Of a stretch of DNA of 64,000 bases, positions 18,477-27,784 are shown one piece after another. Source of the DNA: Sideroxydans sp. CL21 (GTDB lineage Bacteria; Pseudomonadota; Gammaproteobacteria; Burkholderiales; Gallionellaceae). Positions within the stretch are counted from its first letter, which is position 1, and the number at the start of each line of letters is the position of its first letter. The translations under genes and the position numbers were made by a program. The stretch is from positions 1,686,501-1,750,500 of the forward strand of contig NZ_LR699166.1 in NCBI RefSeq assembly GCF_902459525.1. Reading direction: 5' to 3'. The notes under the pieces are model-generated. The model did not search any database. It was given only the letters and a program-made list of their open reading frames with translations, and was not told where the DNA came from.

Positions 18477-19412
18477 ATGACGACATTGCTGATTGCCGAA
18501 CACGACAACGCTAACCTCAAGGTCAGCACCCGCAACACCCTCACTGCGGCCGCCAAGCTGGGCAGCGAAGTGGATATCCTGATTGCAGGCCACAACTGTC
18601 AGGCTGCTGCGCAAGCTGCCGCAGGACTCGCCGGTGTGCGCAAGGTACTGGTGGCGGATGCCGCCCACCTGGCCGATGGTCTCGCCGAGAACCTCGCGAA
18701 TCTTACCGTGCAGGCAGTGAAGGCGGGCGGCTATTCCCACGTGCTGACGCCTGCCACCACCTTCGGCAAGAACTTCCTGCCGCGTGTGGCCGCCATGCTC
18801 GACGTGGCGCAGATCTCCGACATCGTCGGCGTCGTGGATGCCAATACTTTCGTGCGCCCCATCTATGCCGGCAACGCACTTTGCACCGTGGAAAGTCGCG
18901 ACGGCATCAAAGTGATCAGCGTGCGTCCCAGCGCCTTTGAAGCTGCTGCCGACGGTGGCAGTGCCGTCGTGGAAACTGTGACGCCTCCGGCTGATACAGG
19001 CACAACCAAATTGGTAGGGCGGGAACTCAGCGTGTCCGCCCGTCCCGAACTGGGCGCCGCCAAGGTCATCGTTTCCGGTGGCCGCGGCTTAGGCAGCGGC
19101 GATAACTATCGCCAACTGCTGGAGCCACTGGCTGACAAGCTGGGTGCGGCCCTCGGCGCCTCCCGCGCTGCAGTGGATGCGGGCTTCGTACCCAATGATT
19201 TCCAGGTGGGCCAGACCGGCAAAATCGTCGCGCCCCAGCTCTACATCGCTGTCGGGATCTCCGGTGCCATTCAGCATCTGGCCGGGATGAAGGAATCGAA
19301 AGTCATCGTCGCCATCAACAAGGACCCGGACGCGCCCATCTTCCAGGTGGCCGATTACGGTTTGGTGGCTGACCTGTTTGAAGCTGTGCCGCAACTCACT
19401 GCGTCTATCTAA
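18477..19412 (+). CDS. etfA: Electron transfer flavoprotein alpha subunit
   Basis: The 311-residue EtfA has an N-terminal domain ([14 protein letters not shown]...), the middle region [19 protein letters not shown], and the conserved FAD-binding C-terminus with [13 protein letters not shown] and [18 protein letters not shown]. It binds the redox-active FAD of the heterodimer. GAGGAGAC precedes the ATG. It sits between etfB and the acyl-CoA dehydrogenase gene, with gaps of 12 and 19 bases. Confidence 0.96.
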   Translation: MTTLLIAEHDNANLKVSTRNTLTAAAKLGSEVDILIAGHNCQAAAQAAAGLAGVRKVLVADAAHLADGLAENLANLTVQAVKAGGYSHVLTPATTFGKNFLPRVAAMLDVAQISDIVGVVDANTFVRPIYAGNALCTVESRDGIKVISVRPSAFEAAADGGSAVVETVTPPADTGTTKLVGRELSVSARPELGAAKVIVSGGRGLGSGDNYRQLLEPLADKLGAALGASRAAVDAGFVPNDFQVGQTGKIVAPQLYIAVGISGAIQHLAGMKESKVIVAINKDPDAPIFQVADYGLVADLFEAVPQLTASI

Positions 19413-19431
19413 AAAATTGGAGGAATAAGAA

Positions 19432-21210
19432 ATGACCTATGTAGCTCCGCTGAAGGACATGATGTTCGTGCTGCAGGAAGTAGCGGGACTGGACGAAGTT
19501 ATTGCGCTGCCCGGCTGCGAAGAAGTGGACGCCGATCTGGTGTCCGCCGTGCTGGAGGAAGCTGGACGATTGGCCGGGGAAGTGCTGGCACCCCTTAATA
19601 AGGTGGGTGACCAGCAGGGTTCAAAATGGGGCGACTACAAGGTGACGACGGCTCCCGGTTTCAAATCCGCGTACCAGCAATTCGCCGAAGGCGGCTGGAT
19701 AGGTATTACCTGTCCCACCGAGTACGGTGGCCAAGGTTTGCCCGAGATTCTGGGTATACCTCTGGGCGAAGTGTGGAACTCCGCCAATGTCGCCTTCGCC
19801 TTGTGCCCACTGTTGACTGCCGGTGCCATTACCGCAATTCACAGCCATGCCTCCGCGGAAATGAAGGCCACCTATTTGCCGAAGATGATCTCCGGCGAGT
19901 GGACCGGCACCATGAACCTGACTGAGCCCAACGCGGGCACCGATCTGGCTGCCTTGCGCACCAAGGCCATACCGGAGGGCGATCACTATCGTGTCACGGG
20001 CACCAAGATATTCATCACCTACGGCGAGCAGGACTACACCGACAATATCATCCACCTGGTGTTGGCCCGTCTGCCCGATGCGCCCGCCGGAGTGAAGGGC
20101 ATTTCCATGTTTGTGGTGCCCAAGTTTCTGGTCAACGCCGACGGCTCCATCGGCGCGCGCAATGACGTGAAGTGCGTCTCCATCGAACACAAGCTGGGTA
20201 TCCACGGCAGTCCCACCGCCGTCATGGCCTACGGTGAAGACGGCGGGGCCATCGGCTATCTGGTGGGCGAAGCCAATCACGGACTTGAATACATGTTCAC
20301 CATGATGAACCACGCGCGCCTGGGTGTCGGCCTGCAGGGTGTCGGCCTTGCCGAGCGCGCCTACCAGCACGCATACGGCTACGCCATGGAACGCATCCAG
20401 GGCAAGGTGATCGGCCGCGAAGGCAATCTGCCCATCGCCTTCCATCCCGATGTACGCCGCATGCTCATGACCATGCGTTCCCAGACCGAAGCCATGCGCG
20501 CGTTGTCCTTTATCACCGCTGCCGCAATGGACAAGGCCGAGCGTCATCCCGACGCAGCACAGTGCAAATTCTGGCAGGCTCGCGTGGATCTATTGATCCC
20601 CGTGGTCAAGGCCTGGTGCACCGAACAAGCCAACGAGATCGCCTCCTTGGGCGTGCAGGTGCATGGTGGCATGGGCTTCATCGAGGAGACCGGCGCGGCG
20701 CAGTATTTCCGCGATGCGCGCATTACCACCATCTACGAAGGCACCACCGGCATCCAGGCCAACGACCTGATGGGGCGCAAGCTGGCCCGCGACAAGGGTG
20801 AAGCCGCGATCGCGCTGCTGAAGGAAATGCAGCAGACTGTGGCTGCAGCCATGGCCGATCCGGTCACTGCCGGGTTGGGCAAGGATCTCGCGCAGGCATT
20901 GGGCCACCTCCAGACTGCCAGCGAGTGGATACTGCACAACTTTGCGACCAACACTGCCGGGACGTTGCTGAGTGCCGCTCATTACCTCAAGTTGTTCGGC
21001 ACCGTGGCTGGCGGCTGGGCGCTCGTGAAGTCCGCGGTGGCCGCCCAAGCCAGGCTGGCGGCAGGGGAAGGCGACGCGGGCTTCTACAAGCAGAAGATCG
21101 CGACCGCCCATTTCTATGCCGACCAGGTGCTGCCCCTGACCGCTTCTCTGCTCGTCATGACTCAGCGCGGCGCTTCCAGCCTGCAAGCTGCCGACAGCGC
21201 CTTGGCGTAA
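19432..21210 (+). CDS. Acyl-CoA dehydrogenase with C-terminal extension
   Basis: The 592-residue protein is of the longer acyl-CoA dehydrogenase type, compared with about 380 residues for classical enzymes. It has an N-terminal ACDH_N-like cap, GWIGITCPTEYGGQGLPEI, MNLTEPNAGTDLAALRT (FAD/substrate contact) and ITTIYEGTTGIQANDLMGRK, where the glutamate is the likely catalytic base. A C-terminal helical domain covers about 465-590. It catalyses the FAD-dependent first step of beta-oxidation with ETF as acceptor, fitting its place behind etfBA. Chain-length preference is unknown. Confidence 0.93.
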   Translation: MTYVAPLKDMMFVLQEVAGLDEVIALPGCEEVDADLVSAVLEEAGRLAGEVLAPLNKVGDQQGSKWGDYKVTTAPGFKSAYQQFAEGGWIGITCPTEYGGQGLPEILGIPLGEVWNSANVAFALCPLLTAGAITAIHSHASAEMKATYLPKMISGEWTGTMNLTEPNAGTDLAALRTKAIPEGDHYRVTGTKIFITYGEQDYTDNIIHLVLARLPDAPAGVKGISMFVVPKFLVNADGSIGARNDVKCVSIEHKLGIHGSPTAVMAYGEDGGAIGYLVGEANHGLEYMFTMMNHARLGVGLQGVGLAERAYQHAYGYAMERIQGKVIGREGNLPIAFHPDVRRMLMTMRSQTEAMRALSFITAAAMDKAERHPDAAQCKFWQARVDLLIPVVKAWCTEQANEIASLGVQVHGGMGFIEETGAAQYFRDARITTIYEGTTGIQANDLMGRKLARDKGEAAIALLKEMQQTVAAAMADPVTAGLGKDLAQALGHLQTASEWILHNFATNTAGTLLSAAHYLKLFGTVAGGWALVKSAVAAQARLAAGEGDAGFYKQKIATAHFYADQVLPLTASLLVMTQRGASSLQAADSALA

Positions 21211-21229
21211 CCGTCGGAGACTCCCGATC

Positions 21230-21646
21230 ATGGAACCTAATCGCATACTCGTACACACCTCACACATTGCCGTCCGTTGGGGCGACATGGACGCCCTCGG
21301 ACACGTCAACAACACGGTTTACTTTCGCTATGCGGAACAGGCTCGGATCGAGTGGCTCGAATCGCTCGGCGTCACCGACATGGTCAACGTTGACGGAGGA
21401 CCGGTGATCATCAACGCGAGTTGTACCTTCCTGAAGCCGATCGTGTATCCGGCGACCGTTGAGATCGACATCCTGATCGGCAAGCCCGGGAACAGCAGCC
21501 TGCCTACCTATTTCGAAATACGCTGCGAAGGCGAAGACACCACGCTCTATGCCGAGGGCGCCGTCAAGGTTGTGTGGTGGAACCCGCGTACCGGCATTTC
21601 GCAGCCGCTGCCGGATTTCATTCGGCAGATATACCGAAACGACTGA
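21230..21646 (+). CDS. Acyl-CoA thioesterase, hotdog fold (YbgC/4HBT-like)
   Basis: The 138-residue protein carries VRWGDMDALGHVNNTVYFRY, the 4-hydroxybenzoyl-CoA thioesterase signature with the catalytic aspartate. Length is normal. It probably hydrolyses acyl-CoAs to free CoA or prevent build-up during fatty-acid degradation, as its location inside the ETF/acyl-CoA dehydrogenase operon suggests. The precise substrate cannot be told. Confidence 0.9.
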   Translation: MEPNRILVHTSHIAVRWGDMDALGHVNNTVYFRYAEQARIEWLESLGVTDMVNVDGGPVIINASCTFLKPIVYPATVEIDILIGKPGNSSLPTYFEIRCEGEDTTLYAEGAVKVVWWNPRTGISQPLPDFIRQIYRND

Positions 21647-21690
21647 TCCTCACTTTCACCAACGAAACAATCCATATGGAGCTGATAGGC

Positions 21691-22518
21691 ATGAACAACC
21701 TGCATGAAAAAACAATATTCATCACCGGTGCCAGTCGCGGCATCGGGCGCGAGATTGCGCTACGTTGCGCACGCGACGGGGCGAATGTGGTGATTACCGG
21801 CAAAACGGCGGAAGCGCATGCAAAACTGCCCGGTACCATCCATAGCGTGGCTGCCGAGGTGGAGCAGGCGGGAGGGCGCGCATTGGCCATCCAGATGGAT
21901 GTGCGCGACGAGTCTGCGTTGCAGGCCGCGGTTGAGCACGCGGCACAGCATTTCGGCGGTATCGATGTGCTGGTCAACAACGCGAGCGCTATCAGCCTGA
22001 CCAAGACTCTGGATACCCCGGCCAAGCGTCTCGATCTGATGTGGGATGTCAACATGCGCGCCACTTTCCTGGCCTCGCAGGCCTGCATCCCCCATCTGAA
22101 AAAATCGGCGAACCCGCATATCCTCACGATGTCGCCACCGCTCAATATGGAAGCGAAATGGTTTGCGCCGCATGTGGTCTACAGCATTTCAAAATACGGC
22201 ATGAGCTTGTGCGCCCACGGCATGGCGATGGAGTTCGCCAACGACGGCATCGCCGTGAATTGCCTGTGGCCGCGTACCGTCATCGCCACCGCCGCAGTCG
22301 AATTCAATTTTCCGGAAGTCGTTCTGCGTGCGTCGCGCCATCCGGCCATCATGGCGGATGCGGCATATCACATCCTGACGCGCAACAGTCGCGACTGTAC
22401 CGGCAACTTCTTTGTGGATGAGGATCTGTTGCGCACAACCGGTGTGAAGGATTTTGAGCAATACGCGACGACGCCCGGTACGCCGCTGTTCGAGGACTTT
22501 TTCCTTAACAAACCCTGA
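21691..22518 (+). CDS. SDR oxidoreductase, HSDL2-like
   Basis: The 275-residue product has the NAD(P)-binding TGASRGIGREIALRCA, DVLVNNASAISLTKTLDTP, and the catalytic Tyr-x3-Lys in VVYSISKYGMS. It resembles the short-chain dehydrogenase part of hydroxysteroid-dehydrogenase-like protein 2, a family tied to fatty-acid metabolism but with no firm substrate. A start at 21691 (MNNLHEKTIF) is preferred, with GGAG upstream; ATG 21676 is in frame. It is 44 bases downstream of the thioesterase. Confidence 0.88.
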   Translation: MNNLHEKTIFITGASRGIGREIALRCARDGANVVITGKTAEAHAKLPGTIHSVAAEVEQAGGRALAIQMDVRDESALQAAVEHAAQHFGGIDVLVNNASAISLTKTLDTPAKRLDLMWDVNMRATFLASQACIPHLKKSANPHILTMSPPLNMEAKWFAPHVVYSISKYGMSLCAHGMAMEFANDGIAVNCLWPRTVIATAAVEFNFPEVVLRASRHPAIMADAAYHILTRNSRDCTGNFFVDEDLLRTTGVKDFEQYATTPGTPLFEDFFLNKP

Positions 22519-22565
22519 GGAAGATTTTCACAGGGCATTAGAAAAAACAAGAGGAGCGAAGAAGC

Positions 22566-24362
22566 ATGGGGGAGCATTACATCAAGCCGGAAGAAGCGGT
22601 GACGCTGCACGGATTATTCCTTGAGCGCGCCAAACGTACGCCGGAAGGAATGGCCTACCGCTATTTCGATGCGAAGCGGGATGCGTGGCTGACGCTGAGC
22701 TGGGCAGAGATGCACGCACAAGTGGCGCGCTGGCAGGCCGCGCTGCGGCAGGAGAATCTGGCCGTGGGCGAGCGCGTCGCGATCATGTTGCGCAACTGCC
22801 CGCAGTGGGTGATGTACGAACAGGCTGCCCTGTCGTTGGGATTGGTGTTGGTCCCGCTCTATGTCGAGGACAGGCCGGAGAATACTGCCTACATCGTCAA
22901 CGATGCACGGGTGAGAGTGCTGTTCTTCGAGACTGCAGCCCAGTGGCAGGGTTTGAGCACGGTACTCGGGCAAATGGCTTGCGTGCAGCGTTTCGTCAGT
23001 CTGGAAAGCATTGCCGGGCATGGCGTGCCGCACCTGCAGCAGGTTGAGTCATGGCTGCCTGCACAGGCCGAGATGCAGCCGGAACGCAGCCGGAACCGGG
23101 ATGCGCTCGCCTGCATCATGTACACATCGGGCACGACCGGCAAACCCAAGGGAGTGATGTCGTCCCACCACAATATCATCCATAACGCTTACGGCGGTTT
23201 GCAAACTTGTACGGTCCATCCGCACGACAGCATGTTGTCGTTCTTGCCCCTGTCGCACGCATTTGAACGCACGGCGGGCTACTACATGAGCATGATGGCC
23301 GGCGCATCCGTGGCGTATGCGCGTTCCATTCCCTTGCTAGCGGATGATCTCAAGATCATCCGCCCCACCATCCTGGTTTCCGTGCCGCGCATCTACGAGC
23401 GCATCTACAACGCAATTCACGCCAAGTTGGCAGAAGCGTCGCCGTTGCGCCGCAGGCTGTTCACGCTGGCGGTGAATGTCGGCTGGGAACGCTTTGAATA
23501 CCAGCAGGGACGCCGCAAATGGTCGCCGAAGTTTTTGCTGTGGCCCGTGCTGAAGAAGCTGGTGGCCGACAAGCTGATGCAAAGACTGGGAGGACGTTTA
23601 CGCTTGTCCATCAGCGGAGGTGCGGCTTTGCCGCCAAAAGTTTCGCGTCTGTTCATTGCACTGGGCCTGCCGTTGATTCAGGGTTATGGCATGACCGAGA
23701 CCAGTCCGGTGGTAAGCATCAATCGCGTTGGGGAAAATCTTCCTTCTACGGTGGGGCAGCCGCTGCCTGGCATAGAAGTGCGCATTGGCGAGCAGAACGC
23801 GCTGCTGGTGAGGGGGCCTTGCAACATGCTCGGGTATTGGAACAATCCCGAAGCGACTGCCGCCACGATAGACAAGGACGGCTGGCTTAACACCGGCGAC
23901 ACGGCCAGCATCAACGAGAGCGGACATATCACCATTACCGGACGTATTAAGGAGATCATCGTCATGTCCAACGGCGAAAAGCTCCCGCCTGCCGACATGG
24001 AGGGCGCCATCATGCGCGATCCCCTGTTTGAACAGGTCGTGCTTTACGGCGAGGGGCACTCCTACCTGATCGCGCTGGCAGTGCTCAATCCCGAGCAGTG
24101 GAATGCGTTGGCGCAACAAGCGGGTGTGCAGGCCGATCTGGGCGCATCGCTCAGTGATCCCCGCATCGAGGCGATCGTGCTGCAGCGCATCGCGGAGCAG
24201 ATCAGGGAATTCCCCGGTTACGCCAAGGTGCGCCGCGTATCGTTAACTTTGGAGCCGTGGAGTGTCGAGAACGGCTTGCAGACGGCAACCTTGAAACTCA
24301 AGCGCACCCGCGTTTTTGAGCGCTATGAAAAAGAAATATCCCGGCTGTATCTAGGTCATTGA
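22566..24362 (+). CDS. Long-chain fatty acid-CoA ligase (AMP-forming)
   Basis: The 598-residue adenylating enzyme activates fatty acids to acyl-CoA. Motifs: IMYTSGTTGKPKGVMSSHHN (P-loop), QGYGMTETSPVVS, and WLNTGDTASINESGHITITG with GRIKEIIVMSNGEKLPP near the hinge. The motif set matches the FadD15/ACSL-like class of about 600 residues rather than the E. coli FadD type. It is the last gene of the ETF operon, feeding substrate to the beta-oxidation enzymes encoded around it. Confidence 0.93.
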   Translation: MGEHYIKPEEAVTLHGLFLERAKRTPEGMAYRYFDAKRDAWLTLSWAEMHAQVARWQAALRQENLAVGERVAIMLRNCPQWVMYEQAALSLGLVLVPLYVEDRPENTAYIVNDARVRVLFFETAAQWQGLSTVLGQMACVQRFVSLESIAGHGVPHLQQVESWLPAQAEMQPERSRNRDALACIMYTSGTTGKPKGVMSSHHNIIHNAYGGLQTCTVHPHDSMLSFLPLSHAFERTAGYYMSMMAGASVAYARSIPLLADDLKIIRPTILVSVPRIYERIYNAIHAKLAEASPLRRRLFTLAVNVGWERFEYQQGRRKWSPKFLLWPVLKKLVADKLMQRLGGRLRLSISGGAALPPKVSRLFIALGLPLIQGYGMTETSPVVSINRVGENLPSTVGQPLPGIEVRIGEQNALLVRGPCNMLGYWNNPEATAATIDKDGWLNTGDTASINESGHITITGRIKEIIVMSNGEKLPPADMEGAIMRDPLFEQVVLYGEGHSYLIALAVLNPEQWNALAQQAGVQADLGASLSDPRIEAIVLQRIAEQIREFPGYAKVRRVSLTLEPWSVENGLQTATLKLKRTRVFERYEKEISRLYLGH

Positions 24363-24414
24363 GGGTTTTAAGCCGGCGGAATCGCGCTATTTCGAAAGAT
24401 AAGTGAGAAAACGC

Positions 24415-24443
24415 TTGCGGACCCTTTTGTTTTTACCTAGAAT
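24415..24443 (+). promoter_or_regulatory. Predicted promoter of the tetR-fadE unit
   Basis: TTGCGG (24415-24420), a 17-bp spacer and TAGAAT (24438-24443) form a sigma-70-like promoter. The palindromic operator begins at the last base of the -10 box and covers the start-site region, so the regulator probably represses its own gene. Confidence 0.5.
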
Positions 24444-24460
24444 TAAAACGAACGTTTGAA
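24443..24460. promoter_or_regulatory. PsrA-like operator upstream of its own tetR gene
   Basis: TTAAAACGAACGTTTGAA is identical over 18 bp to the site before the ETF operon and lies 28 bases before the ATG of the TetR gene. It overlaps the predicted -10 and start site, consistent with autorepression. Confidence 0.82.
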
Positions 24461-24488
24461 TTAGATTGGGTGAGAGAGGTTGGCTGCC

Positions 24489-25199
24489 ATGAACAAACCG
24501 ATTAATGAACAGACCCTCAGGGACACACGGGAGCGCATTCTCGATGCCGCGGAGCAGTTGTTTATGCAGTACGGATATGAAGGAACCTCAATGCGGGTGG
24601 TGACTAGCGAAGCCGGGGTCAATCTGGCAGCTGCCAACTATCACTTCGGTTCCAAGGAAGCTTTGATGCAGGCGGTACTGAGACGACGCCTGGAGGTCAT
24701 CAACCAGGAACGATTGCGCCTGTTGAACGAGGCCGAGGCCAAAGCGGCTGGAAAACCGCTGAAACCGTCCGTGATCATCGATTGTTATTTCGGCACGCTG
24801 CTGCGCGCTACAGCTGACCAGAAGGCGGGCGGAGAAACGTTCCTGCGCTTGCTCGGGCGTACCTTCACCGAACCGTCGGACTTCATCCGAGCTTTCATGT
24901 CGACGGAATATGCCGACGTGCTGGAGCGCTACAAGCAAGCGTTGTTTCGTTCGCTGCCGGACGTGCCAAAGGCCGAGATCGTGTGGCGTTTCCATTTCAT
25001 GCTGGGTGCGACTTCCTATGCGATCGCAGGTACCGACGCATTGCACCTGGTGACCGATTGGCAGGTTGAAGAAGGATCGACAGAGCAGGATAACAATCTC
25101 CTGCCGCGCCTGATGTCGTTCCTGCTTGGTGGCCTGCGTGCACCGTTGCCGCAGTCCGGAAATGTGGCCGAGCCGACAACGGCCAAGTCGGCCAAATAA
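24489..25199 (+). CDS. TetR-family regulator, PsrA-like, of fatty-acid degradation
   Basis: The 236-residue protein has an N-terminal TetR helix-turn-helix (ERILDAAEQLFMQYGYEGTS, then VVTSEAGVNLAAANYHFGSK). This closely resembles Pseudomonas PsrA, a repressor released by long-chain fatty acids or acyl-CoA. The C-terminal ligand domain (about 80-215) is larger than average. The ATG at 24489 follows GAGAGG; a TTG at 24480 is in frame. Its own promoter and two neighbouring beta-oxidation promoters carry the same palindrome, so it probably represses all three and is induced by acyl-CoA. fadE follows after 58 bases, so the two are likely co-transcribed. Confidence 0.88.
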   Translation: MNKPINEQTLRDTRERILDAAEQLFMQYGYEGTSMRVVTSEAGVNLAAANYHFGSKEALMQAVLRRRLEVINQERLRLLNEAEAKAAGKPLKPSVIIDCYFGTLLRATADQKAGGETFLRLLGRTFTEPSDFIRAFMSTEYADVLERYKQALFRSLPDVPKAEIVWRFHFMLGATSYAIAGTDALHLVTDWQVEEGSTEQDNNLLPRLMSFLLGGLRAPLPQSGNVAEPTTAKSAK

Positions 25200-25257
25200 A
25201 AATGGCGCGGCATAACAAGACAGAAGTCCGTAACTAATCATTCAGGAGAGAGTCATC

Positions 25258-27627
25258 ATGTTCTCAATTGCATCCTCGCTGTTGTTGGTCGCTGTGGCAC
25301 TGGCCGCATTGCTGGTCGTGCGTCCCTTGCGGCGCGTGCTGCTCAGCGCACCACTGCTTGCCGTTTACAGGAAGATCCTGCCGCAAATGTCCGACACTGA
25401 ACGCGAGGCGCTGGAAGCCGGCACCGTGTGGTGGGAGGGCGAACTGTTCCGCGGCAAGCCGGACTGGAAGAAGCTGCACTCCTATCCGCAACCGAAGCTG
25501 ACCGCAATCGAGCAATCATTTCTCGACAACGAAGTGGACGAAGCTTGCCGCCTGGTCGACGACTGGAAGGTATCCCAGACGACCTACGACATGTCGCCCG
25601 AAGCCTGGCAATACATCAAGGACAAAGGCTTCCTCGGCATGATCATTCCGAAGAAATACGGCGGCCTTGAGTTTTCCGCTTATGCACATTCGCAGGTGGT
25701 GCAAAAGCTGTCCACTCGCTCGTCGGTGTTGGGTGTGTCGGTGATGGTGCCGAACTCGCTCGGTCCGGCCGAATTGCTGTTGCACTACGGCACCGATGCG
25801 CAGAAGAATTATTACCTGCCGCGTCTGGCAAAAGGCATTGAGATTCCGGCATTCGCGCTGACCTCGCCGTGGGCCGGTTCCGATGCGGCGTCGATCCCCG
25901 ATGCGGGTATTGTGTGCAAGGGGCAGTGGCAAGGCAAGGAAGTGCTCGGCATGCGCGTCACCTGGGACAAGCGCTACATCACGCTCGCTCCGTTGTGCAC
26001 CATCCTCGGTCTGGCGTTCCGCCTGTACGATCCCGAGGGGCTGCTGGGCGATCAAAAAGACATCGGCATCACCTGTGCGCTGGTGCCGCACGATCATCCG
26101 GGCGTCGATATCGGCCGTCGTCACCTCCCTCTCAATGGCGTCTTCACGACCGGCCCGACGCGCGGCAAGGACGTGTTCATGCCGCTGGAATTCATCATCG
26201 GCGGCCCGGCGATGGCGGGTCGCGGCTGGCGCATGCTGATGGAATGTCTGGCCGCCGGACGTTCGATCTCGCTGCCGTCGTCGAATACCGGCATGGCCAA
26301 GCTCACTGCTCGCGGCGTTGGCGCCTACGCACGGGTGCGCAGCCAGTTCAAAATGTCGGTAGGCAAGTTCGAAGGGGTCGAGGAAGCATTGACCCGCATC
26401 GGTGCCTATACCTACCTGATGGATGCAACGCGCATCATGACCGCAGGTGCAATCGATCTCGGGGAAAAGCCCTCGGTGGCTTCCGCCATCGCCAAGTATC
26501 ACGTCACCGAACTAGCACGCAAAGTCGTCAATGACGGCATGGACGTGATCGGCGGCAAGGGCATCTGTCTCGGGTCATCGAATTTCCTCGGCCGTGCCTA
26601 TCAGCAAGTACCCGTCGGCATCACGGTCGAAGGCGCCAACATCCTGACGCGCAGCCTGATCCTGTTCGGCCAGGGTGCGATCCGCTGCCATCCTTACGTG
26701 CTGAAAGAGATGCAGGCGGCGAACAATCCGGATGCGGCACAGGCTCTGCACGATTTCGATGCAGCCCTGTTCGGGCATATCGGCTTCACCCTGCGCAACG
26801 GCGTGAGCGCCTTATGGCACGGCCTGACCGGCGCGCGCTTTGTCAGTGTGCCGTCCAGCGTCGCGCCCGAAGCCAGGCGCTACTATCAGCAGGTCACGCG
26901 CTTCTCGGCCGCGTTCGCCTTCATCTCCGATGTGTCCATGCTTGTGCTCGGTGGCAGCCTCAAGCGCCGCGAGAAAATGTCGGCGCGTCTGGGCGACATC
27001 CTGGCGCAGATGTACCTCATGTCGGCCGCTTTGAAGCGTTATCAGGATGTGGGACAGAACGCCGATTCGCCTCTGTTGCACTGGAATCTGCAGAACTCGC
27101 GTTACCTGGCACAGGAAGCGTTCAAGGGCGTGATCGGAAATTATCCGAGCAAGCTGGTCGCCATGTTCCTGAACTTCGTGATCTTCCCATTCGGTCGTTC
27201 GTTCACCGTTCCGTCCGATGAGGTCGGTCATCAAGTGGCAAAGCTGGTGATTTCGCCGTCGGCGACACGCGATCGCTTCACCGCCGATTGCCACTTGCCG
27301 AAAACGTCTGACGAACCGGTGGGGGCGCTTGAACTTGCTTTCGCCGCTACGATTGCCGCTGAACCCATCGATGCCAAGGTGCGCGAAGCCGAGAAACGCG
27401 GCCTGTTCGCCAACAATCCGGACGCCAACGTGCGCGACATCGCCCATGTGGCCTTCAAACAAGGCGTGGTTAGCGTTGAAGAATATGCGGTGCTGAAACG
27501 CCGCGACGAATTGCGTGACATCGTCGTGCGGGTTGACGACTTCCCGTTCGACTTTGATGTTGCCACTGCAAACAAGCGCAACGTTGCGCCAAGCAAGGTC
27601 GTCATGCCGGAACGTATTGCCGCATGA
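25258..27627 (+). CDS. fadE: Long-chain acyl-CoA dehydrogenase, FadE type
   Basis: The 789-residue protein is close in length to E. coli FadE (814). A hydrophobic N-terminal segment (about 2-24) suggests membrane attachment. The dehydrogenase core has GFLGMIIPKKYGGLEFSAYA, FALTSPWAGSDAASIPD and GGKGICLGSSNFLGRAYQQV, with the likely catalytic glutamate in VEGANILTRSLILFGQG. A C-terminal DUF1974-type domain (about 510-785) completes it. It performs the first oxidation of long-chain acyl-CoA, passing electrons through ETF and ETF-QO. It is co-oriented with the tetR gene. Confidence 0.94.
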   Translation: MFSIASSLLLVAVALAALLVVRPLRRVLLSAPLLAVYRKILPQMSDTEREALEAGTVWWEGELFRGKPDWKKLHSYPQPKLTAIEQSFLDNEVDEACRLVDDWKVSQTTYDMSPEAWQYIKDKGFLGMIIPKKYGGLEFSAYAHSQVVQKLSTRSSVLGVSVMVPNSLGPAELLLHYGTDAQKNYYLPRLAKGIEIPAFALTSPWAGSDAASIPDAGIVCKGQWQGKEVLGMRVTWDKRYITLAPLCTILGLAFRLYDPEGLLGDQKDIGITCALVPHDHPGVDIGRRHLPLNGVFTTGPTRGKDVFMPLEFIIGGPAMAGRGWRMLMECLAAGRSISLPSSNTGMAKLTARGVGAYARVRSQFKMSVGKFEGVEEALTRIGAYTYLMDATRIMTAGAIDLGEKPSVASAIAKYHVTELARKVVNDGMDVIGGKGICLGSSNFLGRAYQQVPVGITVEGANILTRSLILFGQGAIRCHPYVLKEMQAANNPDAAQALHDFDAALFGHIGFTLRNGVSALWHGLTGARFVSVPSSVAPEARRYYQQVTRFSAAFAFISDVSMLVLGGSLKRREKMSARLGDILAQMYLMSAALKRYQDVGQNADSPLLHWNLQNSRYLAQEAFKGVIGNYPSKLVAMFLNFVIFPFGRSFTVPSDEVGHQVAKLVISPSATRDRFTADCHLPKTSDEPVGALELAFAATIAAEPIDAKVREAEKRGLFANNPDANVRDIAHVAFKQGVVSVEEYAVLKRRDELRDIVVRVDDFPFDFDVATANKRNVAPSKVVMPERIAA

Positions 27628-27684
27628 AAACGGCATTTGCAAGCAAATCAAGATAGACATGCGTTCATTTTTTTTGAATCCAAA

Positions 27685-27702
27685 ATTAAACGAACGTTTG
27701 TC
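27685..27702. promoter_or_regulatory. PsrA-like operator upstream of the fadN-fadA unit
   Basis: The core AAACGAACGTTTG (27688-27700) is identical to the two other operators; the outer bases differ (ATT on the left, TC on the right), so this is likely a slightly weaker site. It lies 82 bases before the GTG start of the hydroxyacyl-CoA dehydrogenase gene. Confidence 0.78.
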
Positions 27703-27784
27703 TCTGTGCATCCAATGAATGAAGTTGCATTTCCGTAGCGATGTTGCACAACACGGGAAACAAAAAAACAAGGAGGAACGAGCA

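Noticed and set aside
25516-26502. Antisense frame of 328 codons opposite fadE
   Set aside because: Shadow frame from high third-position GC in fadE.
27719-27784. N-terminal extension of the fadN-like gene from an ATG at 27719
   Set aside because: A perfect AGGAGG eight bases before GTG 27785 and the family N-terminus both indicate the later start.
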